Source: Akkermansia sp. RCC_12PD
GTDB taxonomy: Bacteria > Verrucomicrobiota > Verrucomicrobiia > Verrucomicrobiales > Akkermansiaceae
Length of the DNA: 64,000 nucleotides
Reading direction: 5' to 3'
NCBI RefSeq assembly: GCF_036417355.1
Contig: NZ_CP143889.1
Location: forward strand, 2,356,001-2,420,000
Below the pieces are notes generated by a model. That model searched no databases and was not told where the DNA came from. It saw nothing but the letters and a program-made list of their open reading frames with translations. Below are positions 51,784 through 60,870 of this stretch, in pieces (position 1 is the first letter of the stretch; each line of letters opens with the position of its first letter). The position numbers and the translations under genes were made by a program.

Positions 51784-52249
51784 ATGGAAAGGCGTGGGAT
51801 TTATCGCCCTGGGTGTCATGAGTCTGGCGTTCGAGTATGTGAATGCCAGTTTTTCCATCATGCTGCTCACGGGATATTTCATCCTATTCATCATAAGAAG
51901 GAAGTTTCAATCCCACGTGCCTTTTTTGAGGAAGTGCAATGCCGTACTGGCTCTGGGCGTGATTCCGGGCATTTGCATGATTGGCGTCGTGTGCGCCCTT
52001 TTGTTCCCGCCGCCTCAGGATTACCTCTGTGAAAGAATCAAAGAGGAAATGAATCGGGATATGGCCATGTGGAACTACCGGAACAACTTGCTGCTACTGT
52101 CCTCCCGTTTTCTGGGCATGGAGCAGGGAAGCGACGGCATTACTGTGAAGTATTATTGTGAAACGAACATGGGTCCTGCCGTGTACAAGGCATTCTGCAA
52201 TGGCTATGGAGGCTACAAGAGGGCTGAATGCGTTTTGCTGAAGAAATAG
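51743..52249 (+). CDS. Hypothetical membrane protein, possibly 3' half of a split gene
   Basis: 168 residues from an ATG overlapping the previous gene by 41 bases; a GTG near 51797 is an alternative start. Two or three hydrophobic segments (GFIALGVMSLAFEYV, FSIMLLTGYFILFII, AVLALGVIPGICMIGVVCALLF) are followed by a soluble C-terminal part (about 95-168) that contains Cys and Gly-rich segments. Not recognised. See the preceding entry for the frameshift interpretation; the overlap without a ribosome site is unusual for two separate genes. Confidence 0.5.
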   Translation: MCFLCTCLPSGKSKWKGVGFIALGVMSLAFEYVNASFSIMLLTGYFILFIIRRKFQSHVPFLRKCNAVLALGVIPGICMIGVVCALLFPPPQDYLCERIKEEMNRDMAMWNYRNNLLLLSSRFLGMEQGSDGITVKYYCETNMGPAVYKAFCNGYGGYKRAECVLLKK

Positions 52250-52297
52250 GCGGTACGTTTGCTTCTGTCTCTGCCCGTTTTTCTGAATGCAGGTGGT

Positions 52298-53122
52298 TCA
52301 GATTTCAATGTCCCCTTCAAAGACAAGGTCTGCCGGCCCGGTAAGGGTGACGTTGGTGAAGTGGTCTCCCGTGCGTGTGAAGCCGACTTCCAGCGTATCT
52401 CCCCCGGCTACGTCCACTTTGATGGGGGAAGGTGCGTCCGTCAGTACGGCGTGAACCAGAGCGCTCGCAGTCATTCCGGTGCCGCAGGCAAGTGTTTCGT
52501 CCTCCACTCCCCGTTCATAGGTACGTATGGCGATGTGGCGGGAAGACAGCACTTCTGCGAAGTTGGCGTTGGTGCCCTTGGGGGAGAAAGAGTCATGGTA
52601 GCGCAGGTAGGCTCCCATGTTGACGATGTCTGCGTCTTCCAGACTGTCCAGGAAAGCCACGGCATGGGGGACGCCGGTGTTCAGGAAATGGACGTCCGTT
52701 CCGACGACGTGGTCTGCATTCAGCACAAAAAGCTGGAGGGAATGCGGTTCCGTCAGGTTGACGGTGACATTGCCGTCCTCCCTGAAGGAGGCGGTGACGA
52801 TGCCCGCCATGGTTTCGAAGGGAAGGGGCTTGGTCCGGTCATGGCGGAGCAGGGCTGCGGCAAAATTGCCGAAACAGCGCGCTCCGTTGCCGCACATTTC
52901 TGCTTCTCCGCCGTCGGAATTGTAATAGCGCATGCGCACCGCACCGCCTTTTCCCTGGGAGGACTCCACGGCAATCAGGCCGTCCGCGCCGATGCCGAAG
53001 CGGCGGTCACACAGGGCTTCTATGGTTTCCTTGTCCAGCACGGAAGAGAGGCTTTCGTCGCGGTTGTCCACCATGACAAAGTCATTGCCGGCGCCCGTCA
53101 TTTTATAGAAATGAAGTAGCAT
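52298..53122 (-). CDS. dapF: Diaminopimelate epimerase
   Basis: Interconverts LL- and meso-diaminopimelate for lysine and peptidoglycan synthesis. 274 residues, normal length. The two catalytic cysteines are in MCGNGARCFG and ACGTGMTAS, the paired signature of the family. N-terminal FYKMTGAGNDFVMVDNRD is also diagnostic. It is the last gene of the minus-strand run prfA-prmC-priA-dapF, 59 bases after priA. A cofactor-independent cytosolic enzyme; no abnormal features. Confidence 0.96.
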   Translation of the reverse strand: MLLHFYKMTGAGNDFVMVDNRDESLSSVLDKETIEALCDRRFGIGADGLIAVESSQGKGGAVRMRYYNSDGGEAEMCGNGARCFGNFAAALLRHDRTKPLPFETMAGIVTASFREDGNVTVNLTEPHSLQLFVLNADHVVGTDVHFLNTGVPHAVAFLDSLEDADIVNMGAYLRYHDSFSPKGTNANFAEVLSSRHIAIRTYERGVEDETLACGTGMTASALVHAVLTDAPSPIKVDVAGGDTLEVGFTRTGDHFTNVTLTGPADLVFEGDIEI

Positions 53123-53181
53123 AATAGTAAGTTGCGTTGTGCGGAAATCCTAGTCCCACCCCCCTGTTTTGGCAAGACAGC

Positions 53182-55398
53182 TTACATGAATGACATGGCG
53201 TCCACGTCAATGACGGCCGTCAGATCGTCTCCTAGCCCGGCTTCCTGCACCAGCTTTCTGAGTGTGCGCGAGATAGCGCGCGCGGAAGGACCCTTGACCG
53301 TGATCTGGTACCTGAACTGGCCGTGGGCACGGGGAATGGGAGCGGGCATGGGATCCGTCATCGTCGTGTCTGGCGGCAGCATTCCGCGGAGCCTGGCTCC
53401 CAGGGTCCGGGTGGCGAATTCCGCCATGTTTTCATGCTGGGAGCGGATCGTCAGCACGGCGATGTGGGTGAAGGGCGGAAGATCGAAGGCTCGGCGCATT
53501 TCCAGTTCCTGAGCCGCGTAGCCGTCCGTATCATGATGCCGTGCATATTGCAGGGAGGGGGATTGCGGGGTGAACGTCTGGATAATGACTTCCCCGGACA
53601 GGTCTCCGCGGCCTGCGCGGCCCGCCACCTGCGTCAGGAGCTGGAAGGTGCGTTCGCCTGCCCGCGGGTCGGGAATGTAAAGGCCCAAGTCCGCATTGAG
53701 CACACCCACCAGTGTGACGCCCGGAAAATCCAGGCCTTTGGCGATCATCTGGGTTCCCAGCAGAATGTCTATTTTACGGGCCCGGAACTGGTTCAGGATG
53801 TCCCTGACGGCGTTTTTCCTCCGCGCCACGTCTGCGTCCACGCGCGTGATGCGTGCCGCGGGAAAGGCGCGGCGCAGGATTTCCTCCACTTTCTGGGTAC
53901 CGTAGCCCTGGAGAAGAATGTTGGCGGATTTGCATTCCGGACAGGCTCTGGGCACCAGGGACTTGAAGCCGCACAAATGACACATCAGGCGGTCTTCCGT
54001 GCGGTGGTAGGTGAGGGGAAGGGAACAGTGCATGCACGTGATGACGTGCCCGCAGTCCGGACACTGGATGGAACGAGCGAATCCGCGGCGGTTGAGCAGC
54101 AGGATTACTTGTTCGCCTCTGTCCAGCCGACGGTCGATGGACATTCTGAGGCGTTCCGAAAGCACATTGGGGCCGGCTTTATTTTTACCCTCCGTTTTCA
54201 TGTCCAGAATGCGGATCAGCGGGAGCTGCTGGCCGTCCGCACGTTCCGTCAGCCTGGCCAGGGCATATTTCCCGGTCTGGGCATTGTGGATGCTTTCCAG
54301 GGACGGTGTGGCGGAACCCAGAACGACGGCGCAGCCTTCCAGATGGGCGCGCAGGACCGCCAGGTCCCGGCCGTGGTAGCGGGGCGAGCTTTCCTGTTTG
54401 TAGGAGGCATCATGCTCTTCATCCACAATAATCAAGCCCAGGTTCTGGAGAGGTGCGAAGACGGCGGAGCGCGGACCGACGACGATGCGCGCCTTTCCGG
54501 ACCGGATGGCGTGCCATTCATCAAAGCGCTCTCCGTCGGAGAGCAGGCTGTGCAGTACGGCCACGGAGGAAGGCATGTCAGCAAAGCGGGACTTGAAACG
54601 CTGGACGGTTTGGGGCGTCAGAGAGATTTCCGGAACCATGATCAGGGCGGATTTTCCCTCCTTCACGATTTGGGAGACCGCCTGGAGATAAACTTCCGTC
54701 TTGCCTGAGCCGGTAACGCCCTGAAGAAGCACCGGTTTTTTGGTTTCCTCCCGGCACATGGCCGTGACGGCTTCCAGAGCTTTTTCCTGCTGGGGGTTCA
54801 GCTTCATGGACTGGCTGGGGGCGAATTGCTCTCCGGTCGTAGGGTCCCGGTGGACAGGTTCTTCCCGCAGGGTAATGAAACCTTTGCCTGCCAGGCCGCG
54901 GGCGACATTCAGGGCGCCGGGTCCGAATTCCGACAGAGGCGCCGCCTTATGTTCTACCGTCGAAAAATAATCCAGCATTTGAGCCTGGCGGGGAGCCTTG
55001 CGGTACAGTGTGTCCAGTTCTTCCCGGGTGGCCTGTTTTTCCAGATGAACCATTTTCCGGATTTTCTCCGCCGTGTTTTCCTGCCGGACCGTTTCCGGCA
55101 ACAGGCAGCGGATCATCTGGTCCAGGGCTACGGAATAATAGTCGGCCGCCCATGCGGCCAGATCCATCATCACCGGAGAAACCAGCGGTTCCGGGTCGAT
55201 CAGCTTGAGAATCGGCTTGAGCTTGTCCCGCCACGCCGGATCCGGTTCGGAAAGGGTGAGAACGGTCCCCGTAGCCATTCTGTTGCGCAGGGGGATCTGC
55301 ACGCGGCATCCGGGCCGGACGTTTCCGGCTTCCGGAGGAATGCCGTAGTCCAGCACCAGATCGCTTTGACCGTCAACCAGGATGCGTGCCGCCAGCAT
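53182..55398 (-). CDS. priA: Primosomal protein N' (PriA helicase)
   Basis: Replication-restart helicase of 738 residues. The N-terminal DNA-binding domain (1-100) is followed by superfamily 2 helicase motifs: Walker A GVTGSGKTEVYL, DEEHD (about 345), and GSATPSLESI. The zinc-binding segment has eight cysteines in four CxxC-type pairs from CPDCGHVITCMHC to CPEC. Motif V/VI contains GTQMIAKGLDFPGVTLVG and QVAGRAGRGDLSG. All key residues are intact. It lies between prmC and dapF in a compact minus-strand operon. Confidence 0.96.
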   Translation of the reverse strand: MLAARILVDGQSDLVLDYGIPPEAGNVRPGCRVQIPLRNRMATGTVLTLSEPDPAWRDKLKPILKLIDPEPLVSPVMMDLAAWAADYYSVALDQMIRCLLPETVRQENTAEKIRKMVHLEKQATREELDTLYRKAPRQAQMLDYFSTVEHKAAPLSEFGPGALNVARGLAGKGFITLREEPVHRDPTTGEQFAPSQSMKLNPQQEKALEAVTAMCREETKKPVLLQGVTGSGKTEVYLQAVSQIVKEGKSALIMVPEISLTPQTVQRFKSRFADMPSSVAVLHSLLSDGERFDEWHAIRSGKARIVVGPRSAVFAPLQNLGLIIVDEEHDASYKQESSPRYHGRDLAVLRAHLEGCAVVLGSATPSLESIHNAQTGKYALARLTERADGQQLPLIRILDMKTEGKNKAGPNVLSERLRMSIDRRLDRGEQVILLLNRRGFARSIQCPDCGHVITCMHCSLPLTYHRTEDRLMCHLCGFKSLVPRACPECKSANILLQGYGTQKVEEILRRAFPAARITRVDADVARRKNAVRDILNQFRARKIDILLGTQMIAKGLDFPGVTLVGVLNADLGLYIPDPRAGERTFQLLTQVAGRAGRGDLSGEVIIQTFTPQSPSLQYARHHDTDGYAAQELEMRRAFDLPPFTHIAVLTIRSQHENMAEFATRTLGARLRGMLPPDTTMTDPMPAPIPRAHGQFRYQITVKGPSARAISRTLRKLVQEAGLGDDLTAVIDVDAMSFM

Positions 55399-55418
55399 GG
55401 GATGAAAAAGGGCAGGGA

Positions 55419-56333
55419 TTAATGATAGGCGAAGGGAAAACGGGAAATGCCGCTCATATCCTTCAGCACTTCCACGTGATTGTAGCCGTCCATGATCCGG
55501 ATAACGGCAGCAGCCTGGTCATGGCCTATCTCCAGGGCCACGAATCCGTTTTCCGTCAGGTGCTCGCGGGCCTGGGAAAGAAAGCGTTCAATAATTTCCC
55601 ACCCCTGGGGGCCGCCGAACAGGGCTGTATGCGGGTCTCTCATCACTTCCGGGGCAAGTTGTTCCCCGTCCGCGATATAGGGCAGGTTGGCAACAATGAC
55701 ATCAAAGCGGGCTTCCTGCATGGTCCGGAGCTGTTCCACGGTTTCTTCCATATTCTGCTCCGGTTTTTCCGCAGGCTGCCATTCTTCGTCGGCCGGAGTG
55801 GCAGGCAGGTTTTCAAACAGGTCCGTCTGAATGGTGGAAACCCTGGCTCCCAGCCTCATGGCGTTTTCCAGGGCCAGATCCAGCGCCTTGGGGGAAATGT
55901 CCGCCAGAACGACTTCCCGTGCGCGGTCCTTCAATTCCAGGGCCAGCGTGATGCCGATGATTCCGGACCCGGTACCCATGTCCAGGATACGGACGGGATG
56001 GGCAGGTATCCTGTTCAGGACCATTTCCACCAGTTCTTCCGTTTCCGGCCGGGGGATCAGGGCACGAGCATCCGTCAGGAACTCCCGGCGGAAAAATTCC
56101 GTGGTTCCCAGCAGATGCTGTAGCGGTTCTCCTGCGGCCTTGCGCTTCAAAAGCTGGCGGAGGGGCACCAGTTCCTCTTCCTCAACCGGTCTGTCAAACT
56201 GGGAATAGAGGGTCGTGCGGTTGCAGTGCAGAACGTGGGCCATCAGGTGCTGCATGGTGGCGCGTGCCTCGTCACAGCCCTGGCGTGCCAGGTATTCCGT
56301 GCCGGACTGCAAAACTTCCAGTAAGGTTTTCAT
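55419..56333 (-). CDS. prmC: Peptide chain release factor N5-glutamine methyltransferase
   Basis: Methylates the Gln of the GGQ motif in release factors; 304 residues from MKTLLEVLQSG at 56333. The start is 19 bases after the prfA stop. Motifs: SAM-binding ILDMGTGSGIIGITLA, the NPPY-equivalent NLPYIADGE (NxPY, with Leu instead of Pro at position two) and IPRPETEELVE. The gene follows prfA, its substrate, in the same operon, as in many bacteria. The NLPY variant does occur in related enzymes, so loss of activity is not implied. Confidence 0.92.
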   Translation of the reverse strand: MKTLLEVLQSGTEYLARQGCDEARATMQHLMAHVLHCNRTTLYSQFDRPVEEEELVPLRQLLKRKAAGEPLQHLLGTTEFFRREFLTDARALIPRPETEELVEMVLNRIPAHPVRILDMGTGSGIIGITLALELKDRAREVVLADISPKALDLALENAMRLGARVSTIQTDLFENLPATPADEEWQPAEKPEQNMEETVEQLRTMQEARFDVIVANLPYIADGEQLAPEVMRDPHTALFGGPQGWEIIERFLSQAREHLTENGFVALEIGHDQAAAVIRIMDGYNHVEVLKDMSGISRFPFAYH

Positions 56334-56352
56334 GAAAAGGTGAGAAGGAGGG

Positions 56353-57429
56353 TTAGGACATGCCGGCTTCCGCCAGGCGTTCTTGCATTTCTTCATGCTG
56401 TAGGGCCATGATCAGGTCCTCCATCTGGCCCATCAGGATACCGTCCAGATTGTGGGAGGTGTAGCCGATGCGGTGGTCCGTCAGGCGGTTCTGCGGGAAA
56501 TTGTATGTTCTGATTTTTTCTTCACGTCCTCCGGAACCGATCAGGCTTCGACGCGCGGCAGAGTACTTTTCCGCCTCCTCTCGCTTTTTGGCTTCAAATA
56601 GCTTGGCACGCAGGATTTTCATGCCCTTTTCGCGGTTCTTCATCTGGCTGCGTTCTTCCTCGCACCGGACGTAAACGCCCGTGGGAATGTGCCAGATCTG
56701 CACGGCAGATTCCGTCTTGTTCACGTGCTGGCCGCCTGCGCCTCCGGAACGGCACACTTCAATGCGGAGGTCCTCCGGGCGGATTTCAATGTCCACTTCC
56801 TCCGCTTCCGGCATCACGGCCACGGTAGCGGTGGAGGTGTGAATGCGCCCCTGCGTTTCTGTAGCGGGGACGCGCTGCACACGGTGCACGCCCCCTTCAT
56901 ACTTCAGGAAGCGGAAGACTTCATCCCCGGCAATGCGGCAGACGACTTCCTTGAAGCCGCCTACGTCGGAAGGGCTGCTTTCCAGATGTTCAAAACGCCA
57001 GCCGCGTTCTTCCGCAAAGCGCTGGTACATCCGGAGCAGGTCCCCGGCGAACAGGGAGGCTTCATCCCCGCCCGTACCGGCGCGGATTTCAATAATGGCG
57101 TCCCGGTCCTCCGTCGTGTCACGGGGGAGAAGGCTGTACTGGACGTCACTGCGCAATTTTTCCAGCGCTGCTTCCAGTTCCGGAATCTCCAGGGAGGCCA
57201 GCTCCGCCAGTTCCGGATCATCCGTCTTGGCCAGCTCCTGGTTGTCAGCCAGCTGCTGTTCCGTGGCGTTCAGGGTATCCCACGTGTCCATCAGTTCCTT
57301 CAGGCGGCGGTGCTCCCTCATGGTTTCAGAGGCCCTCTTCTGGTCGTTGAAAAAATCCGGTTCTGCAATGACTGTTTCCAATTCTTCCAGGCGCTGGCGG
57401 CGTTTTTCAATGAGGGGTGTGTAATCCAT
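56353..57429 (-). CDS. prfA: Peptide chain release factor 1
   Basis: Recognises UAA and UAG stop codons; 358 residues, the standard RF1 length. The PAT tripeptide in RVPATETQGRIHTS identifies RF1 rather than RF2 (SPF). The catalytic GGQ is in GGAGGQHVNKTESAV, and GTGGDEASLFA is conserved. First gene of the run prfA-prmC-priA-dapF. The start MDYTPLIEKRRQRLEE at 57429 gives a normal N-terminus. Confidence 0.96.
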   Translation of the reverse strand: MDYTPLIEKRRQRLEELETVIAEPDFFNDQKRASETMREHRRLKELMDTWDTLNATEQQLADNQELAKTDDPELAELASLEIPELEAALEKLRSDVQYSLLPRDTTEDRDAIIEIRAGTGGDEASLFAGDLLRMYQRFAEERGWRFEHLESSPSDVGGFKEVVCRIAGDEVFRFLKYEGGVHRVQRVPATETQGRIHTSTATVAVMPEAEEVDIEIRPEDLRIEVCRSGGAGGQHVNKTESAVQIWHIPTGVYVRCEEERSQMKNREKGMKILRAKLFEAKKREEAEKYSAARRSLIGSGGREEKIRTYNFPQNRLTDHRIGYTSHNLDGILMGQMEDLIMALQHEEMQERLAEAGMS

Positions 57430-57669
57430 GGCGTTTGCGTGTGAAAAATTCTAAAAGATAACAGGGCTTTCTGGAAGTCAAATCCGGGGGATGTAAGACA
57501 TGTTCCGGTATTTGAAAAGGAAGGGGATACCCCTCCCGGCTGTCCCGGCTGCGCTTTCCGTATTCCGGCATCGCCAGACCAAAAGAAAACCGCAGCTATT
57601 ACGTCTTTCCAATATGCCTTCCCTAAGTAAGGAGGGGCGGAAGCATCGTAACTGCTGCGGCGGTAAAGC
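57430..57669. other. Intergenic region upstream of prfA
   Basis: 240 bases that must hold the promoter of the prfA operon and the 3' end of tRNA-Glu. An imperfect inverted repeat (CCGCAG around 57590 and CTGCGG around 57656) encloses a short AT-rich part. No gene and no confident promoter elements were found. Confidence 0.3.
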
Positions 57670-57745
57670 TGGCATCGCGTACGGGACTCGAACCCGTGTT
57701 GCCCGCGTGAAAGGCGGGAGTCCTAGACCGCTAGACGAACGCGAC
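57670..57745 (-). tRNA. tRNA-Glu (TTC)
   Basis: 76 nt with encoded CCA. The acceptor GTCGCGT pairs with ACGCGAT (with a G-U first pair), discriminator G. The D-arm is TCGTCTAGCGGTCTAGGA, the anticodon arm CCCGCCTTTCACGCGGG with anticodon TTC, and the T-arm ACGGG TTCGAGT CCCGT. Confidence 0.95.
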
Positions 57746-57833
57746 TTTTAGGTTTGCAGGGACTGCGCGGCGAAGTAAACACCATCACTGTTCCAAAGGC
57801 AAGGATTATTTGATCATGAAGTAAAAAATTATG

Positions 57834-59243
57834 CTATTTGCCTTCCGGAACGTGGGATTCGTCATATTCATCCAGCCTGTGTTGCCAGAGGTAGTACTGC
57901 GTTTGCTGGACAAGCACTCCGGAAAGGGCCAGCAGTGAAATTAGGTTGGGCAGGGCCATCAGGCCGTTGGCACAGTCTGCAAAGACCCAGACCAGGTCTA
58001 TTTTTGAGATGCAGCCCGTAAAGACGGCAACCACCCAGATGAAGCGGTAGGGCTTGACCAGTTTCAGGCCGCCCAGATATTCCAGGGCTTTTTCTCCAAA
58101 GTAGGACCACCCGAGAATGGTGGATACAACGAAGGTGACCAGGCTGAGCGTCAGCAGGGGAGAGCCCATGTAGGGGATTTTGCTGAATGCCAGGGTGGTA
58201 AGGCGGGAGCCGTCGCTGCATGAAATGTCCGGATGGGCAATGATGCTGGTGGTGAGCACGATGCCCGTCAGGGCGCAAATGACCACCGTATCCCAGAATG
58301 GGCCGCTGGAGGAAATGAGCGCTTGCCGGACGGGGTTGCGGTTCTGGGCCGCAGCGGAGGCTATGGCGGCGGAACCCAGTCCAGCTTCATTGGAAAACAG
58401 TCCCCGGGCCACGCCGGTTCTCATGGCGGTCATGACGGCGGCACCCACGACGCCGCCCGCAGCGGCTTCTCCCGTAAAAGCGCAGTCCAGAATGCACTGA
58501 ATGGCGGGAAGGATATGGTCCGCCTGGACGATCAGAATATACACGCAGCCAAAAATGTACAAGACGGCCATGAACGGAACGAAAAAGGCGCACACGCGGG
58601 CTATTCCCTGAATGCCGCCCAGCATGACCAGGGCGGTCAGCGCCGTCAGGACAGTGGCCGTGCCCCATGCAGGAATGGAGAAGGCATGATAGAGCTGTTC
58701 CGCGGCGGCATTTCCCTGAGTCAGGTTGCCGATGCCAAAGGCGGCAATGGCCGTGAAGACGGCGAAGAGCACGCCCAGCCATTTGCATTTCATGCCGCGT
58801 TCCAGTACGAACATCGGGCCGCCGCTCATGTTGCCGTCCTTGTTTTCCACACGGTACTTGATGGCGAGCAGCCCTTCCGAGTAGCGCGTGGCCATGCCAA
58901 GCACCCCCGTCAGCCAGCACCAGAAGATGGAGCCGGGTCCCCCTGCGGCAATAGCCACTCCCACACCGATGATGTTGCCCGCTCCGATGTTGGCCGCCAG
59001 GGCCACCATCAGAGAACTGAATGGGGAGATATCCCCCTTGTCCGTGTGGTCTTTCACAAAGTACAGTTTCAGGGCCTTGAGCAGATAGCGTTGCGGAAAA
59101 CGCAGAATGACGGTCAGGTACAGATGCGTGCCCAGCAGCAGAATGAGCAGAGGCCAGCCCCACAGAAAGGAACTGAAGGCGGACAGCCAGGAGGTGAGCA
59201 TGTCTCCGGTTTGGAAGAAAGCATTTTGCAGAGCGTCAAACAT
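57834..59243 (-). CDS. Sodium:alanine/glycine symporter family (AGCS) transporter
   Basis: Sodium-coupled amino-acid importer of 469 residues with about eleven hydrophobic segments. Family signatures include SLMVALAANIGAGNIIGVGVAIAAGGPG, FWCWLTGVLGMATRYSEG and GLFSNEAGLGSAAIASAAA. Typical substrates are alanine, glycine or glutamine. Its gene order with glutaminase, GadC and GDH just upstream makes glutamine or alanine supply attractive, but specificity is not readable from sequence. A terminator-like hairpin and a heptamer repeat array lie in its upstream region. Confidence 0.88.
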   Translation of the reverse strand: MFDALQNAFFQTGDMLTSWLSAFSSFLWGWPLLILLLGTHLYLTVILRFPQRYLLKALKLYFVKDHTDKGDISPFSSLMVALAANIGAGNIIGVGVAIAAGGPGSIFWCWLTGVLGMATRYSEGLLAIKYRVENKDGNMSGGPMFVLERGMKCKWLGVLFAVFTAIAAFGIGNLTQGNAAAEQLYHAFSIPAWGTATVLTALTALVMLGGIQGIARVCAFFVPFMAVLYIFGCVYILIVQADHILPAIQCILDCAFTGEAAAGGVVGAAVMTAMRTGVARGLFSNEAGLGSAAIASAAAQNRNPVRQALISSSGPFWDTVVICALTGIVLTTSIIAHPDISCSDGSRLTTLAFSKIPYMGSPLLTLSLVTFVVSTILGWSYFGEKALEYLGGLKLVKPYRFIWVVAVFTGCISKIDLVWVFADCANGLMALPNLISLLALSGVLVQQTQYYLWQHRLDEYDESHVPEGK

Positions 59244-59335
59244 ACCGCAGGAACTCTAAGGGAAAACTGCCTAGTGGCAAGTTCTTTGATGGTTTGACGG
59301 GCGGATGGAAGAAAAAGACGGCCCTGGAAAATGAA

Positions 59336-59366
59336 AAAACCGCAGAAGAACGTTTTCTGCGGTTTT
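59336..59366 (-). terminator. Rho-independent terminator upstream of the AGCS gene
   Basis: Stem AAAACCGCAGAA (59336-59347) / TTCTGCGGTTTT (59355-59366) with a 7-base loop and an A-run on the plus strand, hence a U-tail for leftward transcripts. It would stop RNA coming through the heptamer repeat and separate the AGCS gene from glutaminase. Confidence 0.7.
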
Positions 59367-59405
59367 GGAAGCCGGAAGGTTTTCCTGGCGGGGGTAACCC
59401 GGCTT

Positions 59406-59527
59406 TTCCCTGTTCCCTGTTCCCTGTTCCCTGTTCCCTGTTCCCTGTTCCCTGTTCCCTGTTCCCTGTTCCCTGTTCCCTGTTCCCTGTTCCCTGTTCC
59501 CTGTTCCCTGTTCCCTGTTCCCTGTTC
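59406..59527 (+). repeat. Heptanucleotide tandem repeat (TTCCCTG)17
   Basis: Seventeen perfect, head-to-tail copies of TTCCCTG (59406-59524) plus a partial TTC. The minus-strand unit is CAGGGAA. It is non-coding, about 160 bases upstream of the AGCS start and downstream of glutaminase. Perfect copies mean recent or ongoing slippage, so copy number probably varies between strains. A peptide frame (NREQGTG) across it is a translation artefact. Confidence 0.95.
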
Positions 59528-59831
59528 AGGTGAATTATTGAATTTCCCCTGTTCAGTAATATAGATACAAGCTTTTTATTTTGAAAGAATTTTGAACCTC
59601 GTAAAATCTCGAACAATACAAATACTGAGAAGATTATCCTTAATTTTCTTATTATATTGTTAATAAAGGAAGTAGGAATAATTTCTTTTCCGTAAGCAGC
59701 GAGTATGGGATGAGAGACGTTGCCGTTGTGCTACCCCGCTCTTTTTTAATTGAAGGTTGATTCCGGATCCAAATCGGACCTTTGGTTAAAAGCCGTAAAA
59801 AAGGAATAAGCCCCCGGAAAAGGACTAGATG
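59528..59831. other. Intergenic region between heptamer repeat and glutaminase hairpin
   Basis: About 300 AT-rich bases with no supported gene. A second partial copy of the repeat unit (CCTGTTCAG) lies at 59549-59557. Nothing else is recognised. Confidence 0.35.
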
Positions 59832-59899
59832 CCGGGATACAGTAAACCCGCGGGAATCCTTTCGGATCTTGGCTCCGCGGGTTTACCTTCTCATCCCGG
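59832..59899 (-). terminator. Large nested hairpin after the glutaminase gene
   Basis: Inner 12-bp stem GTAAACCCGCGG (59842-59853) / CCGCGGGTTTAC (59875-59886) and outer 7-bp stem CCGGGAT (59832-59838) / ATCCCGG (59893-59899), directly after the stop codon of glutaminase. There is no U-run. It may protect the 3' end or terminate transcription. Confidence 0.55.
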
Positions 59900-59901
59900 A
59901 A

Positions 59902-60843
59902 TCAACTCCGGAAAAGGTTCAAATTCAATTCCTTGATGATGGATTGAAGTGCCGCCTGCCCCCTGACAGTGTTTCCTGCCGGGTCCAAGGGGGGAGAGAA
60001 GGCTGCCAGCGCCATCTTGCCGGGGGATACGGCCACCAGGCCGCCTCCCACGCCGGATTTGGCGGGCAGCCCTGCCTTGTACATCCAGTCTCCGGTGGAG
60101 TCATAGAGACCGGACATGCACATTTCCGCCAAAATGGGCGGAACGTTTTCTTCTTTCACCACCCGTTTCTTGCTGACCGGGTTGATGCCTCCGTTGGCGT
60201 AGCAGGAGCCCATCAAGGCAAGCTGGGCTGTGGTGATGTTGAGGGAGCACATGCGGGTGTACAGGTCCACGATCATCGGCGGCGTGTTGTAGAAGTAGCC
60301 GTAGCTGTCCAGCAGCCACGCGATGCCGCGGTTGTGCTGGTTGGTGGCGCTTTCCGATTTGTATATTTCCTGGTTGACCGTCAGGGCCGTGTTGGCGAAA
60401 CTGTTGAAATTATTCATCATGTTTGCCCAGATTTCATCCGCGTCCGCGCCGTTGACCAGGCTGACGGTAGCCATGGCTCCGGCATTGACCAGCGGATTGA
60501 GCGGTTTGCCACCGTGCAGTTCAATGGCCATGACGGAGTTGAACGGTTCCCCGGTAGGATCCGCCCCGATTTTTGTCCTCAGCTGTTTCATGCCGACCAG
60601 GTCCATCACATAAGCCAGGTTGAAGGCTTTGGAGATGGATTCAATGGCGAAGGGCGTGTCCGCGGACCCTGCCGTCAGTACGTCTCCGTTGACGGTGACG
60701 GCGGCGATGGCCAGCAGATCGGATGGGACCTGTGCCAGGGCAGGGATATACGAAGCGTTTTTGCCGCCCTGGACGGTTTTTGCAAAGGCGTAGGCATTGT
60801 CCAGCGCCGTTTGTATTTGTTCTTTGGAAGGAATGTTGTCCAT
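59902..60843 (-). CDS. glsA: Glutaminase A
   Basis: Hydrolyses glutamine to glutamate and ammonia; 313 residues, normal size. It is a serine-dependent beta-lactamase-like fold: catalytic SxxK in [11 protein letters not shown] (about 67-77), and the downstream [22 protein letters not shown] and [12 protein letters not shown]-type segment ([16 protein letters not shown]) are diagnostic. It starts 27 bases after the end of the GadC-like gene and is clearly co-transcribed with it. Ammonia released inside the cell would neutralise acid, and the glutamate could feed the antiporter and GDH. Confidence 0.94.
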   Translation of the reverse strand: MDNIPSKEQIQTALDNAYAFAKTVQGGKNASYIPALAQVPSDLLAIAAVTVNGDVLTAGSADTPFAIESISKAFNLAYVMDLVGMKQLRTKIGADPTGEPFNSVMAIELHGGKPLNPLVNAGAMATVSLVNGADADEIWANMMNNFNSFANTALTVNQEIYKSESATNQHNRGIAWLLDSYGYFYNTPPMIVDLYTRMCSLNITTAQLALMGSCYANGGINPVSKKRVVKEENVPPILAEMCMSGLYDSTGDWMYKAGLPAKSGVGGGLVAVSPGKMALAAFSPPLDPAGNTVRGQAALQSIIKELNLNLFRS

Positions 60844-60870
60844 GAGAGTATCTCGGATTGGTTGTGATGC

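Noticed and set aside
54011-54379. Small plus-strand frames within priA
   Set aside because: Inside a fully conserved helicase gene on the other strand; shadows.
59406-59527. Possible CRISPR array
   Set aside because: Repeats are 7 bp and contiguous with no spacers; no cas genes nearby.
59236-59616. Open frame with repeating NREQGTG peptide over the heptamer repeat
   Set aside because: It is simply the (TTCCCTG)n repeat translated; a 7-bp unit gives an open 7-residue repeat in any frame lacking stops. No ribosome site or flanking domain.
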